Source of the DNA: a virus
IMG/VR virus record: IMGVR_UViG_3300035181_001116
Coordinates: 1 to 30,392 of that record
Direction: 5' to 3' (one strand)
DNA length: 30,392 nucleotides
Part shown: positions 1 through 6,691 of the stretch, piece after piece
Layout: each line of letters starts with the position of its first letter
Numbering within the stretch: position 1 is the stretch's first letter
The notes under the pieces: generated by a model
The model's input: only the letters and a program-made list of their open reading frames with translations
What the model was told of the DNA's origin: nothing
The model's database searches: none
Translations under genes and position numbers: made by a program

Positions 1-127
1 ATTATTTTGATTTGCTGGAATTTTGAATGTACCCAAATAGTGTGTGATACATTTTTTCTTTTAGTCTTGTGTTTAAAGATAAAAGTAAGGGGCATAAAAC
101 CAAAAGCATTAAAGAAAGAAGAAAAAA

Positions 128-157
128 AAAGCCCTTTTTTCAATATTGACGGGCTTT
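128..157 (-). terminator. Intrinsic terminator candidate (leftward)
   Basis: AAAGCCC (128-134) pairs with GGGCTTT (151-157). Read on the minus strand the hairpin is followed by a run of T (the A run at 122-130), as expected for a rho-independent terminator acting on leftward transcription, for example from the repressor gene or an adjacent host gene. Confidence 0.5.
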
Positions 158-340
158 ACAGGCGATACTGACATAACAGCTAAAAAAACCGATTGCTTTA
201 ATTTACTTATATTACGCTTTAATTACTACACCGCAAATGGCCCTCTATTTACTGATTACTTTAACCCTGGTTGCGTTTCCTGCATACAAGCATACAAATA
301 TAGCAAAATATAGTGTTAACGCCTTACACAGGCTTTTTAT

Positions 341-366
341 GGGCTCCCATTTTGGGGGCTTTTTTT
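341..366 (+). terminator. Intrinsic terminator candidate (rightward)
   Basis: GCTCCC (343-348) pairs with GGGGGC (354-359, one G-T pair), followed directly by seven T (360-366). It would stop rightward transcription entering the region and argues against the open frame that crosses it. Confidence 0.55.
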
Positions 367-426
367 GTGCCCTGGTTACAATGATTTACAAACGGCTTAA
401 AAGGCGATTAAATGGCAAAAAAACGA

Positions 427-465
427 CTAAGAGGGTATACTAAGGGGGTATACTAAGGGGGTAGT
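427..465. repeat. Three 13-bp tandem repeats (CTAAGGGGGTATA)
   Basis: Units start at 427, 440 and 453. The middle copy is CTAAGGGGGTATA; the first differs by one base and the last diverges at its end. A related inverted string (TATACCCCCCC) lies at 540-550. Spaced copies near the repressor and presumed terminus suggest protein-binding sites for transposase or repressor. Confidence 0.65.
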
Positions 466-483
466 TTTTAACGATTCAGGCAC

Positions 484-501
484 TTATAGCATATGCTATA
501 A
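484..501. promoter_or_regulatory. 18-bp perfect palindrome
   Basis: TTATAGCATATGCTATAA is its own reverse complement over all 18 bases, the form expected of a dimeric regulator's operator. It overlaps by three bases the first copy of the 24/25-bp direct repeat. Which protein binds is unknown; the XRE repressor and the transposase are the obvious candidates. Confidence 0.5.
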
Positions 502-523
502 TGACATAAAAACAACACGAAAC
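499..523 (+). repeat. Left-end direct repeat, copy 1
   Basis: TAATGACATA, seven bases, then CACGAAAC. The same two blocks recur at 553-576 with a six-base spacer. A bipartite direct repeat 54 bp apart beside a Mu-like repressor resembles the L-end transposase-binding sites of Mu. The word TGACATAA also occurs at 169-176. Confidence 0.5.
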
Positions 524-552
524 AGGCAAAAAACAGCTTTATACCCCCCCTT

Positions 553-576
553 TAATGACATATTTATACACGAAAC
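553..576 (+). repeat. Left-end direct repeat, copy 2
   Basis: Second copy of the bipartite repeat TAATGACATA-N6-CACGAAAC. See copy 1 at 499-523. The conserved blocks are separated by unrelated sequence, which points to two contact sites for one protein. Confidence 0.5.
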
Positions 577-631
577 TTTTTATTATACATAGTATTATGT
601 AACAGTATATCAGCGTATTAATACAATAACA

Positions 632-655
632 CCCCTGTTTTAGAGTAAAAAGGGG
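632..655. other. Stem-loop downstream of the repressor gene
   Basis: CCCCT-[G]-TTTTA (632-642) pairs with TAAAA-AGGGG (646-655): ten pairs, one bulged G, loop GAG. It lies 3' of the leftward repressor gene and may end or protect its transcript, though there is no clear T run in the leftward direction. Confidence 0.45.
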
Positions 656-683
656 CTATTAGTCAATAAAAATTCAATTTTTT

Positions 684-715
684 GGCACCGGGAAGCACGT
701 GCCTATACTTTTTTT
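684..715 (+). terminator. Hairpin plus T-run facing the repressor 3' end
   Basis: GGCAC (684-688) pairs with GTGCC (699-703), followed after five bases by seven T (709-715). The T run is on the rightward strand, so it would stop transcripts entering the repressor gene from the left. The five-base gap weakens the call. Confidence 0.35.
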
Positions 716-1100
716 AAGCAGTTTGTGAGTAGTTGGATTTTTTGTCAACTGGGCCTTTCTCCAGGGAAGATATTTTCTGTTTTTGCTGCTCAACCTTTTC
801 CTCTAATAAATCAATGATTCTTTCTTTATCACGGCATCTTGGACACGAAACATTATAATTTGTGGTGCTGTCAGTAGCAGTACTTCCCTCCTGGCTTTCA
901 TTATATTCCCCATCAATCAAAAATGTATATGTTGTGTGATATATTTTAACAATATTTGATAGAATTTTTAGCGTTGGTAACTGATTTCCGATCTCTATTT
1001 GCCCCAAATTTGCCCTTTTTATCCCAACAGATGCTGCAAATTCATCTTGAGATAAATTTTGTTTAGTTCTTAATTCTCTAATTCTTAATCCAATAGACAT
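714..1100 (-). CDS. XRE-family repressor (lysogeny regulator)
   Basis: A 128-residue protein with an N-terminal XRE/Cro-CI helix-turn-helix over about residues 4-60: GLRIRELRTKQNLSQDEFA, then a recognition-helix region around IKRANLGQIEIGNQLP. A linker rich in Ser/Thr/Asn follows, then CPRC and a charged heptad-like stretch (about 88-115) that probably forms a coiled coil for dimerisation. I chose the ATG at 1098-1100 because the helix-turn-helix alignment starts there; an ATG seven codons upstream adds only MIIFFTI. The gene is divergent from the rightward early genes, with a 12+12-bp dyad in the shared promoter region, the classic layout of a temperate phage repressor. Its action as the phage repressor is inferred from position. 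Confidence 0.85.
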   Translation of the reverse strand: MSIGLRIRELRTKQNLSQDEFAASVGIKRANLGQIEIGNQLPTLKILSNIVKIYHTTYTFLIDGEYNESQEGSTATDSTTNYNVSCPRCRDKERIIDLLEEKVEQQKQKISSLEKGPVDKKSNYSQTA

Positions 1101-1125
1101 AATTGTAAAAAATATTATCAATAAT

Positions 1126-1160
1126 TGAAAGAATTTATGTCAATGTAATAAATTCTTTCA
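1126..1160. promoter_or_regulatory. Operator-like dyad between repressor and early genes
   Basis: TGAAAGAATTTA (1126-1137) and TAAATTCTTTCA (1149-1160) form a perfect 12-bp inverted repeat with an 11-base spacer. It abuts the rightward -7 box at 1161 and overlaps leftward promoter-like elements (TTGACA on the minus strand at 1138-1143, with GATAAT about 18 bases further). A repressor bound here would control both directions. Confidence 0.7.
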
Positions 1161-1168
1161 TACATTTG
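1161..1168 (+). promoter_or_regulatory. Rightward early promoter, -7 box TACATTTG
   Basis: Exact match to the Bacteroidota -7 consensus TAnnTTTG, immediately downstream of the dyad, with an expected start site near 1175 and the first rightward gene at 1205. No strong -33 TTTG is visible at the usual distance. Confidence 0.55.
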
Positions 1169-1204
1169 TTTCTTCTTAGTAACGCAAAGTTAAGGTAACA
1201 ATTT

Positions 1205-1405
1205 ATGGATTCGACACAAACAACTAAAAAAAGACAAAATAAGGATTTTGAAACCCTTGGAAAAATTCTTGGATGCAAAACCGCAGCGGCCAAAATGCGG
1301 TTTTACCGCCAAAACGAAGAGGCAATGGAAATGATGCTGAAAATAGTTGAGGCAAAAGAAAGCCTGATCAATGAGAATAGTCCCAAAGAAAGTACTAACC
1401 AATAA
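1205..1405 (+). CDS. Small early protein of unknown function
   Basis: A 66-residue, strongly charged, mostly helical protein (KKRQNKDFETLGKILGCKT near the N terminus, then a Glu/Lys/Met-rich helix). It is the first rightward gene after the early promoter and lies where Mu carries ner, a small DNA-binding regulator. The segment around residues 17-35 could be a short helix-turn-helix (GKILGCKTAAAKMRFYR), but that is only a resemblance. ATG at 1205 is about 30 bases past the predicted transcription start. The 3' end overlaps by 11 bases the end of the opposing gene at 1395-1715, so the two converge. A role as a Ner-like or antirepressor protein is inference from position. Confidence 0.6.
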   Translation: MDSTQTTKKRQNKDFETLGKILGCKTAAAKMRFYRQNEEAMEMMLKIVEAKESLINENSPKESTNQ

Positions 1406-1715
1406 AAAACAAACGATATGAAAAAAGATTCTCAATCTCCTGCTTCGTTCGAAGCTCAGTTTCCTTCAGTTTCATTTCCAGAAACTGGCTGTGACCAACA
1501 AAAGCGGGCAACTGCTTTTTATACTCGGCTAAGTTCTCAAGGAAAAATTCAAGAAACAGCCTCTTGTTCTCTTTTGAAGCACCCTGCTCCCTGTCCTCAA
1601 GTTCAACATTAAGAAATCCGAATACAATGTCCTCAAGGGCGTTCATCCTGGCATTCATTACCATAATGTTGAGGCCATTCATTACCAAATTGCTTTCAAG
1701 TTCTTTTAAATCCAT
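1395..1715 (-). CDS. Minus-strand switch-region protein of unknown function
   Basis: About 106 residues, largely helical: MDLKELESNLVMNGLNIM at the N terminus, a central EDREQGASKENKRLF, and a Leu/Glu/Lys-rich C-terminal half that could form a coiled coil. I recognise no family. Composition and codon choice look coding, while the plus-strand frame over the same bases (1418-1612) gives an unlikely Ser/Cys/Pro-rich product. It starts at the ATG ending at 1715 (one Met codon further is equally possible) and has a perfect leftward -7 box (TACATTTG, minus strand of 1743-1750) upstream. It is divergent from the transposase gene and convergent with the small gene at 1205. Position suggests a second regulator in the lysis-lysogeny switch, but nothing in the sequence shows DNA binding. 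Confidence 0.65.
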   Translation of the reverse strand: MDLKELESNLVMNGLNIMVMNARMNALEDIVFGFLNVELEDREQGASKENKRLFLEFFLENLAEYKKQLPAFVGHSQFLEMKLKETELRTKQEIENLFSYRLFFIG

Positions 1716-1718
1716 CAC

Positions 1719-1752
1719 ACTACATTTTAAGGTTTAGCAACACAAATGTAGT
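1719..1752. promoter_or_regulatory. Second dyad with opposed -7 boxes, between switch gene and transposase
   Basis: ACTACATTT (1719-1727) and AAATGTAGT (1744-1752) form a perfect 9-bp inverted repeat, spacer 16. Each arm carries a promoter-like element: TACATTTT rightward (1721-1728, one mismatch to TAnnTTTG) and TACATTTG leftward (1743-1750, exact). This suggests divergent promoters for the 106-residue gene and the transposase, with a shared operator. Confidence 0.55.
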
Positions 1753-1756
1753 AAAA

Positions 1757-1808
1757 CTCCCGGGGTCTCAAGCGCGATGCTATGGATCGAATCCTCGACC
1801 GGGAGCCA
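1757..1808 (+). ncRNA. Cloverleaf-like RNA element in the transposase leader
   Basis: An outer stem is formed by CTCCC (1757-1761) with GGGAG (1801-1805) and GGTC (1764-1767) with GACC (1797-1800), leaving GG (1762-1763) bulged. Inside are two small hairpins, AGCG-CGA-TGCT (1771-1781) and GGAT-CGA-ATCC (1784-1794). CCA follows directly at 1806-1808. It looks like a shrunken tRNA 3' half with acceptor stem, but normal D and anticodon arms are missing. It lies 18 bases before the transposase ATG, so it may control translation or be a decayed tRNA piece. Confidence 0.4.
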
Positions 1809-1825
1809 ATTAATAAAAACTGCAA

Positions 1826-3874
1826 ATGGAAATTTATAATAACACCTTATGTATTCCCGCAAATCAATACTATCATGAGTATGATCTAGGACCGGGCAGG
1901 GGAAAAGTTGTTAAGAGAAATTTTGTAAGTTATGATACTTATAAGCTTCAAAAAAAATCCAAACTTAAAATCGTCAGGCCAGGAAAAGGAGAGGGTAATC
2001 ACGCACTAATTGATTTGGAATCCATTCCCTCAAAATACCGCAATGAAATTGGAAAGCGCGAACCGAACCCGGAACTCTCCGCAGTGATCACTCCATTTAT
2101 TGACCAGGTAAAGATGGATTATGAGGCAGTAAGGTTTTATACAAATTTCAGATATCCAAACGGGAGGCCAATACCAACCGACAAAGTTGACAATATAAAG
2201 CTGTGGAGTAATAACGCAGCAATAATGAACGCCATTAGTGCCGATTACGATAAGCATGTACGCGACCGCGCTAACCAGGGCAAAGGCCCCATTAAAAGTA
2301 CCTTCTTTAAAAATCATGTGGTTCCGGTTAAGTCGAAAGAGCTAAATGATAAGTGGCCAAACAACCTGCCAACCAATGCAAGCCGGTTACAGGAGAAATT
2401 TGACGACTACAAGGAGCTTCGCTATATGGCATTTGTAAAGAACCTGGTTGGCAATGACAACGCGGTTAAAATCAACTCTAAAATTCTCGACCTGCTGATA
2501 TTCATTTCGGTAATGCCTACAAGGCCGTACACAACTGAGGTTAAAAAAGTATATGACGATTTTATGGCAGGCCGGATAGAGCTCGTTAACCATGCCACCG
2601 GTGAGGAGTATTTACCTGAAGATTACCTGGACGAAACCGGCAACGTGATACAGTTCACAGAGGCAGCAATATGGCAGCGGATTGAAAAACCTTCGCAGCA
2701 GGTTAAGGTAGATAAAAAGCGGATGGGCGCAAAGGACTTCAACGACCTGCACCGGCCACACCGCCACCGACACAGCCCGGAATACAGCTTCAGTAAAATA
2801 TCAATGGATGACCGCGACCTTGTTTGGAAGGATGCCGTTTCAAAACAGAGAGTAAAGGCTTACTACGCTTACGACGTTGCTTCCGGCTGCCGGATCGGAT
2901 CGGCATACAGCATGTTCAAAAATGAGGAGTTATTCCTCGACTGCTTGCGCGACATGTTTGCCTTTATCGACCGCAACGGTTTCGGATCGCCTTTAGAAAT
3001 TGAAGTTGAAAATCACCTGGTGAACAAGTTCTTTGATGACCTGGCAGTAATGTTCCCATACCTCACTATTTGCGCACCGGGAAACTCACAGGAAAAACGC
3101 GCAGAGCATTTCAACAGGGCAGTGAAATACCAGGTCGAAAAAAACAATCATCCCGGAATTGGCCGCTGGTGGCTTTCGTCGAAATACAACCGCATTTCAG
3201 TTGATAAGGTGAACGATCAGTTCAAGCAAAAAATGAAGATGGCCGACCGCATGATCATCGATGATATCCAGGACTCACTGGAGTACAATAATGCCCTTCA
3301 CAAAAACCAAAAGAAGTATCCGGGCATGACCCGCATGGACGTGCTAAGAGCTAACCTGAATCCGGGCCTTCCAAAATTAAACAAGCCTTTCCTGTACAAA
3401 TACATCGGTTACGAAACCGAAACAAGCATAGTCCGCAATCAGTACGTGTCGGTTCAATACGAAAAATACATGCTACCTAATCCGCGGGTTCTGGAACTGC
3501 TGGCACCAAACAACCGCAATGTTACGGCCTATTATATGCCTAACGCCGACGGAACTATCAGCGAAGTTTATCTATATCAATACGGCAGGCTCTTATGCAC
3601 ATGCGAGCGCCTGGAGACATACAACGAGTCCAAAGCTGAGCGTACCGACGTTGACGTAACCGCTAAGCTGAAGCAAGATAAGTACGTGGCTATGTTCGAC
3701 AAATACGTGAAGGATGGCACTTCAGAAATGGCAAAACTCGAAATTTTAAAGCCAAACACGGAGGCGTTCGCATCGCCGATGATAGTTGCCGACCGCAAAA
3801 CGGAACCGGACTCAGAACCGGAAAGCGATACTACCGACTACCGGCGCAAAGCAATAGACGATTTCTTTAACTAA
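1826..3874 (+). CDS. Mu-like DDE transposase (MuA family)
   Basis: A 682-residue protein, close to the 663 of Mu MuA. It joins phage ends to target DNA during integration and replicative transposition. The central part (about 320-440) is an RNase H-like integrase core: first acidic residue at ISMDDRD (D328/D329), then AYYAYDVASGCRIG, the second site at EIEVENHL (E395) and the third at SQEKRAEHFNR (E427). The 67-residue spacing between first and second sites equals that of MuA (D269 to D336). The C-terminal region (about 530-600) matches the beta-barrel domain after the core (YMPNADGTISEVYLY). The second acidic residue is Glu where MuA has Asp. The acidic C-terminal tail (656-670, DRKTEPDSEPESDTT) is a possible MuB or ClpX contact. 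The gene directly precedes the MuB-like ATPase, as in Mu. Confidence 0.93.
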   Translation: MEIYNNTLCIPANQYYHEYDLGPGRGKVVKRNFVSYDTYKLQKKSKLKIVRPGKGEGNHALIDLESIPSKYRNEIGKREPNPELSAVITPFIDQVKMDYEAVRFYTNFRYPNGRPIPTDKVDNIKLWSNNAAIMNAISADYDKHVRDRANQGKGPIKSTFFKNHVVPVKSKELNDKWPNNLPTNASRLQEKFDDYKELRYMAFVKNLVGNDNAVKINSKILDLLIFISVMPTRPYTTEVKKVYDDFMAGRIELVNHATGEEYLPEDYLDETGNVIQFTEAAIWQRIEKPSQQVKVDKKRMGAKDFNDLHRPHRHRHSPEYSFSKISMDDRDLVWKDAVSKQRVKAYYAYDVASGCRIGSAYSMFKNEELFLDCLRDMFAFIDRNGFGSPLEIEVENHLVNKFFDDLAVMFPYLTICAPGNSQEKRAEHFNRAVKYQVEKNNHPGIGRWWLSSKYNRISVDKVNDQFKQKMKMADRMIIDDIQDSLEYNNALHKNQKKYPGMTRMDVLRANLNPGLPKLNKPFLYKYIGYETETSIVRNQYVSVQYEKYMLPNPRVLELLAPNNRNVTAYYMPNADGTISEVYLYQYGRLLCTCERLETYNESKAERTDVDVTAKLKQDKYVAMFDKYVKDGTSEMAKLEILKPNTEAFASPMIVADRKTEPDSEPESDTTDYRRKAIDDFFN

Positions 3875-3894
3875 CATTTAAATCCTGTTTAAAA

Positions 3895-4827
3895 ATGGTT
3901 ACAACAGAATTAAAACTCAAAGTAGTTGACCGGCTTAAAGAAGTCGAATCAACATCCGGATTAAGTGGAAAACGGTTCTCGACCCGGATAGGAATTAACC
4001 AGGCTCAGTGGTCGCGCCTGAAATCGGGAGACCTCGAAAGCGTAATTTCCGACTCCCGTTTTATCAGCCTTGCACGTGAGTATTCCGTAGCAATGGGCCA
4101 GCAAATGGACTGGAAAACGGTGCAAACAGCAACCTTTGTTTATATTTCGCAGCTGCTGGAAACCTGCCAGGCACAAAACATAAGTGCCCTTCTGGTTGAT
4201 TATGCCGACCTCGGAAAAACGCATGCCGCAAAGCATTACTCACGCAATAACAGCAACGCAATATACATCGACTGCTCGCAGGTTAAAAGCCGTCAGCTGT
4301 TTATCCGCGAAATTGCGAAGAACCTGGGCGTTAACCACACCGGAAAATACTCCGAGGTTTATAAAGACCTGGTATTCTACATGTCGTCCATCAGTAATGT
4401 AATTGTTATCCTGGATGAAGCGGGTGACCTGAAGTACGACGCTTTCCTTGAGATAAAAGCTCTGTGGAATGCTACCGAAGGAAATGCAGCCTTTTTCATG
4501 ATGGGTGCCGATGGTTTGAAGTCGCTTATAAGCCGTGCCATCAATAACAAGAAGGTTGGTTTTACCGAAATATTCCGCCGCTTCGGCAGCCAGTACAGGC
4601 AAGTATCGCCATGCATTGAGGAAGAAATTAAAAAGGTTAAGAAAGGTAATAACGCACCCAACGTGCGCGAAGCCCTCGACGACTTCCGCCGTGAGCAGGT
4701 TGGACTGGTAGCACAGGCCAATGCACCCGCCGGAACCGATATACAGAAGCTGGTAAAGAATAGCCGTAACTCGCTAACCAACCTGTATAACATGATTAAA
4801 GTTATGAACTCGAAACAAGCTAATTAA
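3895..4827 (+). CDS. MuB-like transposition ATPase with N-terminal HTH
   Basis: A 310-residue AAA ATPase, the same length class as Mu MuB (312). MuB binds DNA as ATP-dependent filaments, selects target and activates MuA. The N-terminal 65 residues form a helix-turn-helix (LSGKRFSTRIGINQAQWSRL), as MuB has. The Walker A position is VDYADLGKTHA (about 101-111): the GKT is present but the preceding loop is D-Y-A-D-L rather than glycine-rich. Walker B is VIVILDEAGDL (169-179), followed by a sensor-like FMMGADGL (201-208). The last 70 residues are basic and helical, like the MuB DNA-binding C domain. It starts 21 bases after the transposase and overlaps the next gene in TAATG, indicating translational coupling. 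Confidence 0.9.
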   Translation: MVTTELKLKVVDRLKEVESTSGLSGKRFSTRIGINQAQWSRLKSGDLESVISDSRFISLAREYSVAMGQQMDWKTVQTATFVYISQLLETCQAQNISALLVDYADLGKTHAAKHYSRNNSNAIYIDCSQVKSRQLFIREIAKNLGVNHTGKYSEVYKDLVFYMSSISNVIVILDEAGDLKYDAFLEIKALWNATEGNAAFFMMGADGLKSLISRAINNKKVGFTEIFRRFGSQYRQVSPCIEEEIKKVKKGNNAPNVREALDDFRREQVGLVAQANAPAGTDIQKLVKNSRNSLTNLYNMIKVMNSKQAN

Positions 4828-5450
4828 TGCCACTACAACGCGCGCTCTCGGTTGACAATGTACTGAATGCAAAGTTTAAGGGTATTCCCTTAACAGGAAG
4901 ATGGGGAGAGGTGATCGGTCAACCGGAGCTCGGCAGTAATACTATTATATGGGGCCAAAGCGGCAGCGGAAAAACAACTTTCAATATGCAATACATGCGT
5001 GAATTGAGCCGGTTCGAAACTACTATTTACAACTCCCTGGAGGAGTGGCCTTCGAGCTCCATACAAATGGCCTACAGCCGCGCAGGTATTACACCAGGAA
5101 TGCCGATTCGTATGATTGGCGAAAACATGGACGACTTTATAGAACGCATGCAACGGAAGCGCAGCCCTAATGTGATGTTCATCGACTCAGTAATTTATAC
5201 AAAGTTTACCTGGAACGATTACGAGCACTTTTGCAAGATGTTCAGGCATAAAATGAAAATATGGATAGGGCATGCTTCAGGAAAAGAGCCGAAAGGATCA
5301 CTGGCCGACGCAATCAGGTACGATGCTTCAATAAAGATTTTTACAGAAGGGCACCGGGCCTTTGTTACTTCCCGGTATAATACAACGGGAATAAACACAA
5401 TTGATATCTGGCCCGAAAAGGCAAAGAGCTATTGGGGCGAAACGGAATAG
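4827..5450 (+). CDS. RecA/KaiC-like P-loop ATPase
   Basis: A 207-residue single-domain ATPase with a textbook Walker A, GQSGSGKT (43-50), and Walker B VMFID (116-120). The TIIWGQSGSGKT strand-loop, then IYNSLEEWPSSS (about 68-78), then a late IWIGHASGK (145-153), follow the RecA/DnaB/KaiC fold order. It is translationally coupled to the MuB-like gene (start codon overlaps the stop). Mu has no second ATPase next to MuB, so this is an extra component. It could process or remodel the transpososome or act in recombination at replication forks; the sequence shows only that it should bind and hydrolyse nucleotide. No helicase-specific DNA-binding extension is visible. Confidence 0.75.
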   Translation: MPLQRALSVDNVLNAKFKGIPLTGRWGEVIGQPELGSNTIIWGQSGSGKTTFNMQYMRELSRFETTIYNSLEEWPSSSIQMAYSRAGITPGMPIRMIGENMDDFIERMQRKRSPNVMFIDSVIYTKFTWNDYEHFCKMFRHKMKIWIGHASGKEPKGSLADAIRYDASIKIFTEGHRAFVTSRYNTTGINTIDIWPEKAKSYWGETE

Positions 5451-5463
5451 TGAATAGTGAATG
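5445..5463 (+). repeat. Short direct repeat GAATAGTGA
   Basis: Two overlapping copies of GAATAGTGA lie at the stop of the RecA-like gene (5445-5460 region), and the same word recurs at 10608 and 10625 around the early-operon stem-loop. Short A/T-rich repeats like this are common in intergenic DNA of Bacteroidota; no function is visible. Confidence 0.4.
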
Positions 5464-5499
5464 ATTAAACATGAATACTAACATAAAACAAACAATCAC

Positions 5500-5850
5500 A
5501 TGAAAATCGAAATCACACCTAAAGCAGTTGAGCTATTCAACGAAGAAGGAAAACCAGCAATTATGACCATTGGTAACAAGGGTATAACATTTAACAAAAT
5601 AGCTGAGCGACAGCTTGCATTAAAGCCAGAAGCATCATTCTTACTGGATTTTGACGAAGGCATTCTTTTTTACAAAGAATCAACTGAGGGGTTTAAAATT
5701 CATCTAACCGGTAAATACCAATTACCTAGCAGTACGGTACAAAACTGCGCCAAATATATTGACAAGTTCTTCAAGAAAAATATTAATACGTTCCGGTTCG
5801 AGATAGGCGAATTTAAGGAAGGCAGACGTAAACTTACTTTATTGAACTAA
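5500..5850 (+). CDS. Hypothetical early protein, 116 aa
   Basis: I do not recognise a family. The protein alternates short beta-like and helical segments: MKIEITPKAVELFN, a repeat-like IMTIGNKGITFNKIAERQL, a central LDFDEGILFYKES, and a basic C-terminal half. No membrane segment or signal peptide. It starts after an A-rich leader (acataaaacaaacaatcac) typical of Bacteroidota and is separated from the upstream ATPase by 49 bases that contain two copies of GAATAGTGA. The next gene begins two bases after its stop. Codons are more A/T-rich than those of the flanking ATPase and later genes, which may mean separate acquisition. Confidence 0.7.
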   Translation: MKIEITPKAVELFNEEGKPAIMTIGNKGITFNKIAERQLALKPEASFLLDFDEGILFYKESTEGFKIHLTGKYQLPSSTVQNCAKYIDKFFKKNINTFRFEIGEFKEGRRKLTLLN

Positions 5851-5851
5851 A

Positions 5852-6445
5852 ATGAAGACAAAAACAATCACCTACAACTATGATCCCGACAGCCGGTCGC
5901 TAACTATACTGGTTGACGGCAGGCCCAGGGGCGGGTTTATAGGCCCTGAAGGAGAAAAGAGGTTTCTCAATCTTATGGACACCGACGCACAAATTAACAT
6001 TACAGCAATGACGGCAGAAGCATTTAAAAACATTTTGATACGGCAATTTCATTCCTGCCTGGCAAAAGTCGGTATAATGGATCAGAAAGAGTCAATCCTT
6101 GAAGGTTACGGCGTTAATTCAACTACGGAGCTTACAATTGATCAACTGAAGGAAGTTGTGGCAAAGTACTCCGGGTTCCATCCATTAAAAGCGAAAGAGG
6201 TGTCGCCGGAAGTACGCGCCATGCGCTCCGAGCTCCTTACTATCTGCAATAAGATGGGAATTTATGTAACTAACGACGACTGGAGCGCTGTTAACCATTT
6301 CTTTGAAAGCCCCAGGATAGCCGGGAAGAAATTAAACAAGCTCAGCCTTGAGGAACTTACAGCCCTGGTTCCAAAGATGCGCTCAATACTTACAAAGCAC
6401 CTCAAAGCTCAGGCCGAAATCATCCGTAAACAACAGCTAAACTAA
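5852..6445 (+). CDS. Early protein, possibly GemA/gp16-like C-terminal part
   Basis: A 197-residue protein. The first 60 residues are beta-rich and polar (YNYDPDSRSLTILVDGRPRG); the rest is helical. The segment from about 120 to 185 (MRSELLTICNKMGIYVTNDDW then LSLEELTALVPKMRSIL) loosely recalls the small helical domain of Mu gp16/GemA-type regulators, which occur in the same part of Mu-like early operons. The match is by feel only and is not decisive. It begins one base after the previous stop and overlaps the next start in TAATG, so it is embedded in a tightly coupled operon. Confidence 0.7.
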   Translation: MKTKTITYNYDPDSRSLTILVDGRPRGGFIGPEGEKRFLNLMDTDAQINITAMTAEAFKNILIRQFHSCLAKVGIMDQKESILEGYGVNSTTELTIDQLKEVVAKYSGFHPLKAKEVSPEVRAMRSELLTICNKMGIYVTNDDWSAVNHFFESPRIAGKKLNKLSLEELTALVPKMRSILTKHLKAQAEIIRKQQLN

Positions 6446-6672
6446 TGGGCTACCGCTACGACCACAACGGTCACTTAACCGATGAGAAAATAAAAGCCCT
6501 GGAGGATCGCATTGAGGTACTGACCGATGCCATTACCCTGGAGAACTCAACCGAAACTCACCGGCTAATCGGAACCCTGCAAATAAAGGTTGCAGCGCTC
6601 AAGCGGAATAGTACATCAGAGGTAATGGACTGGGGAATAAGAATAATCAGCAATACAAAAGACAAATATTAA
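6445..6672 (+). CDS. Small hypothetical protein, 75 aa
   Basis: The start codon overlaps the stop of the upstream gene (TAATG), good evidence that it is translated. Residues 12-55 are heptad-like and charged (DEKIKALEDRIEVLTDAITLE), probably a short coiled coil. No recognised domain, signal or membrane segment. It may be a small partner of the neighbouring 197-residue or DUF3164 proteins. Confidence 0.7.
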   Translation: MGYRYDHNGHLTDEKIKALEDRIEVLTDAITLENSTETHRLIGTLQIKVAALKRNSTSEVMDWGIRIISNTKDKY

Positions 6673-6691
6673 CCCTAAAACAATCAAAACA

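Larger units (their letters stand above)
1..713. other. Non-coding left region, probable phage left end and/or host junction
   Basis: About 700 A/T-rich bases without a convincing gene. The only open frame (237-443, plus) runs through a terminator-like hairpin and has no family resemblance. The stretch holds several hairpins, a 13-bp tandem repeat, an 18-bp palindrome and a direct repeat (listed separately). In Mu-type phages the left end carries several transposase-binding sites beside the repressor gene, so the repeats at 427-576 fit a left terminus. The exact host/phage boundary cannot be placed from one sequence, and bases before about 430 may be host. Confidence 0.6.

Noticed and set aside
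237-443. A 68-residue plus-strand open frame in the left region
   Set aside because: It crosses a terminator-like hairpin with a T run (341-366) and the tandem repeat, and its product resembles no protein.
1418-1612. A 64-residue plus-strand frame with a good A-rich leader
   Set aside because: Its product is Ser/Pro/Cys/Gln-rich and unlike a protein, while the minus strand over the same bases reads as a normal helical protein with sensible codons.
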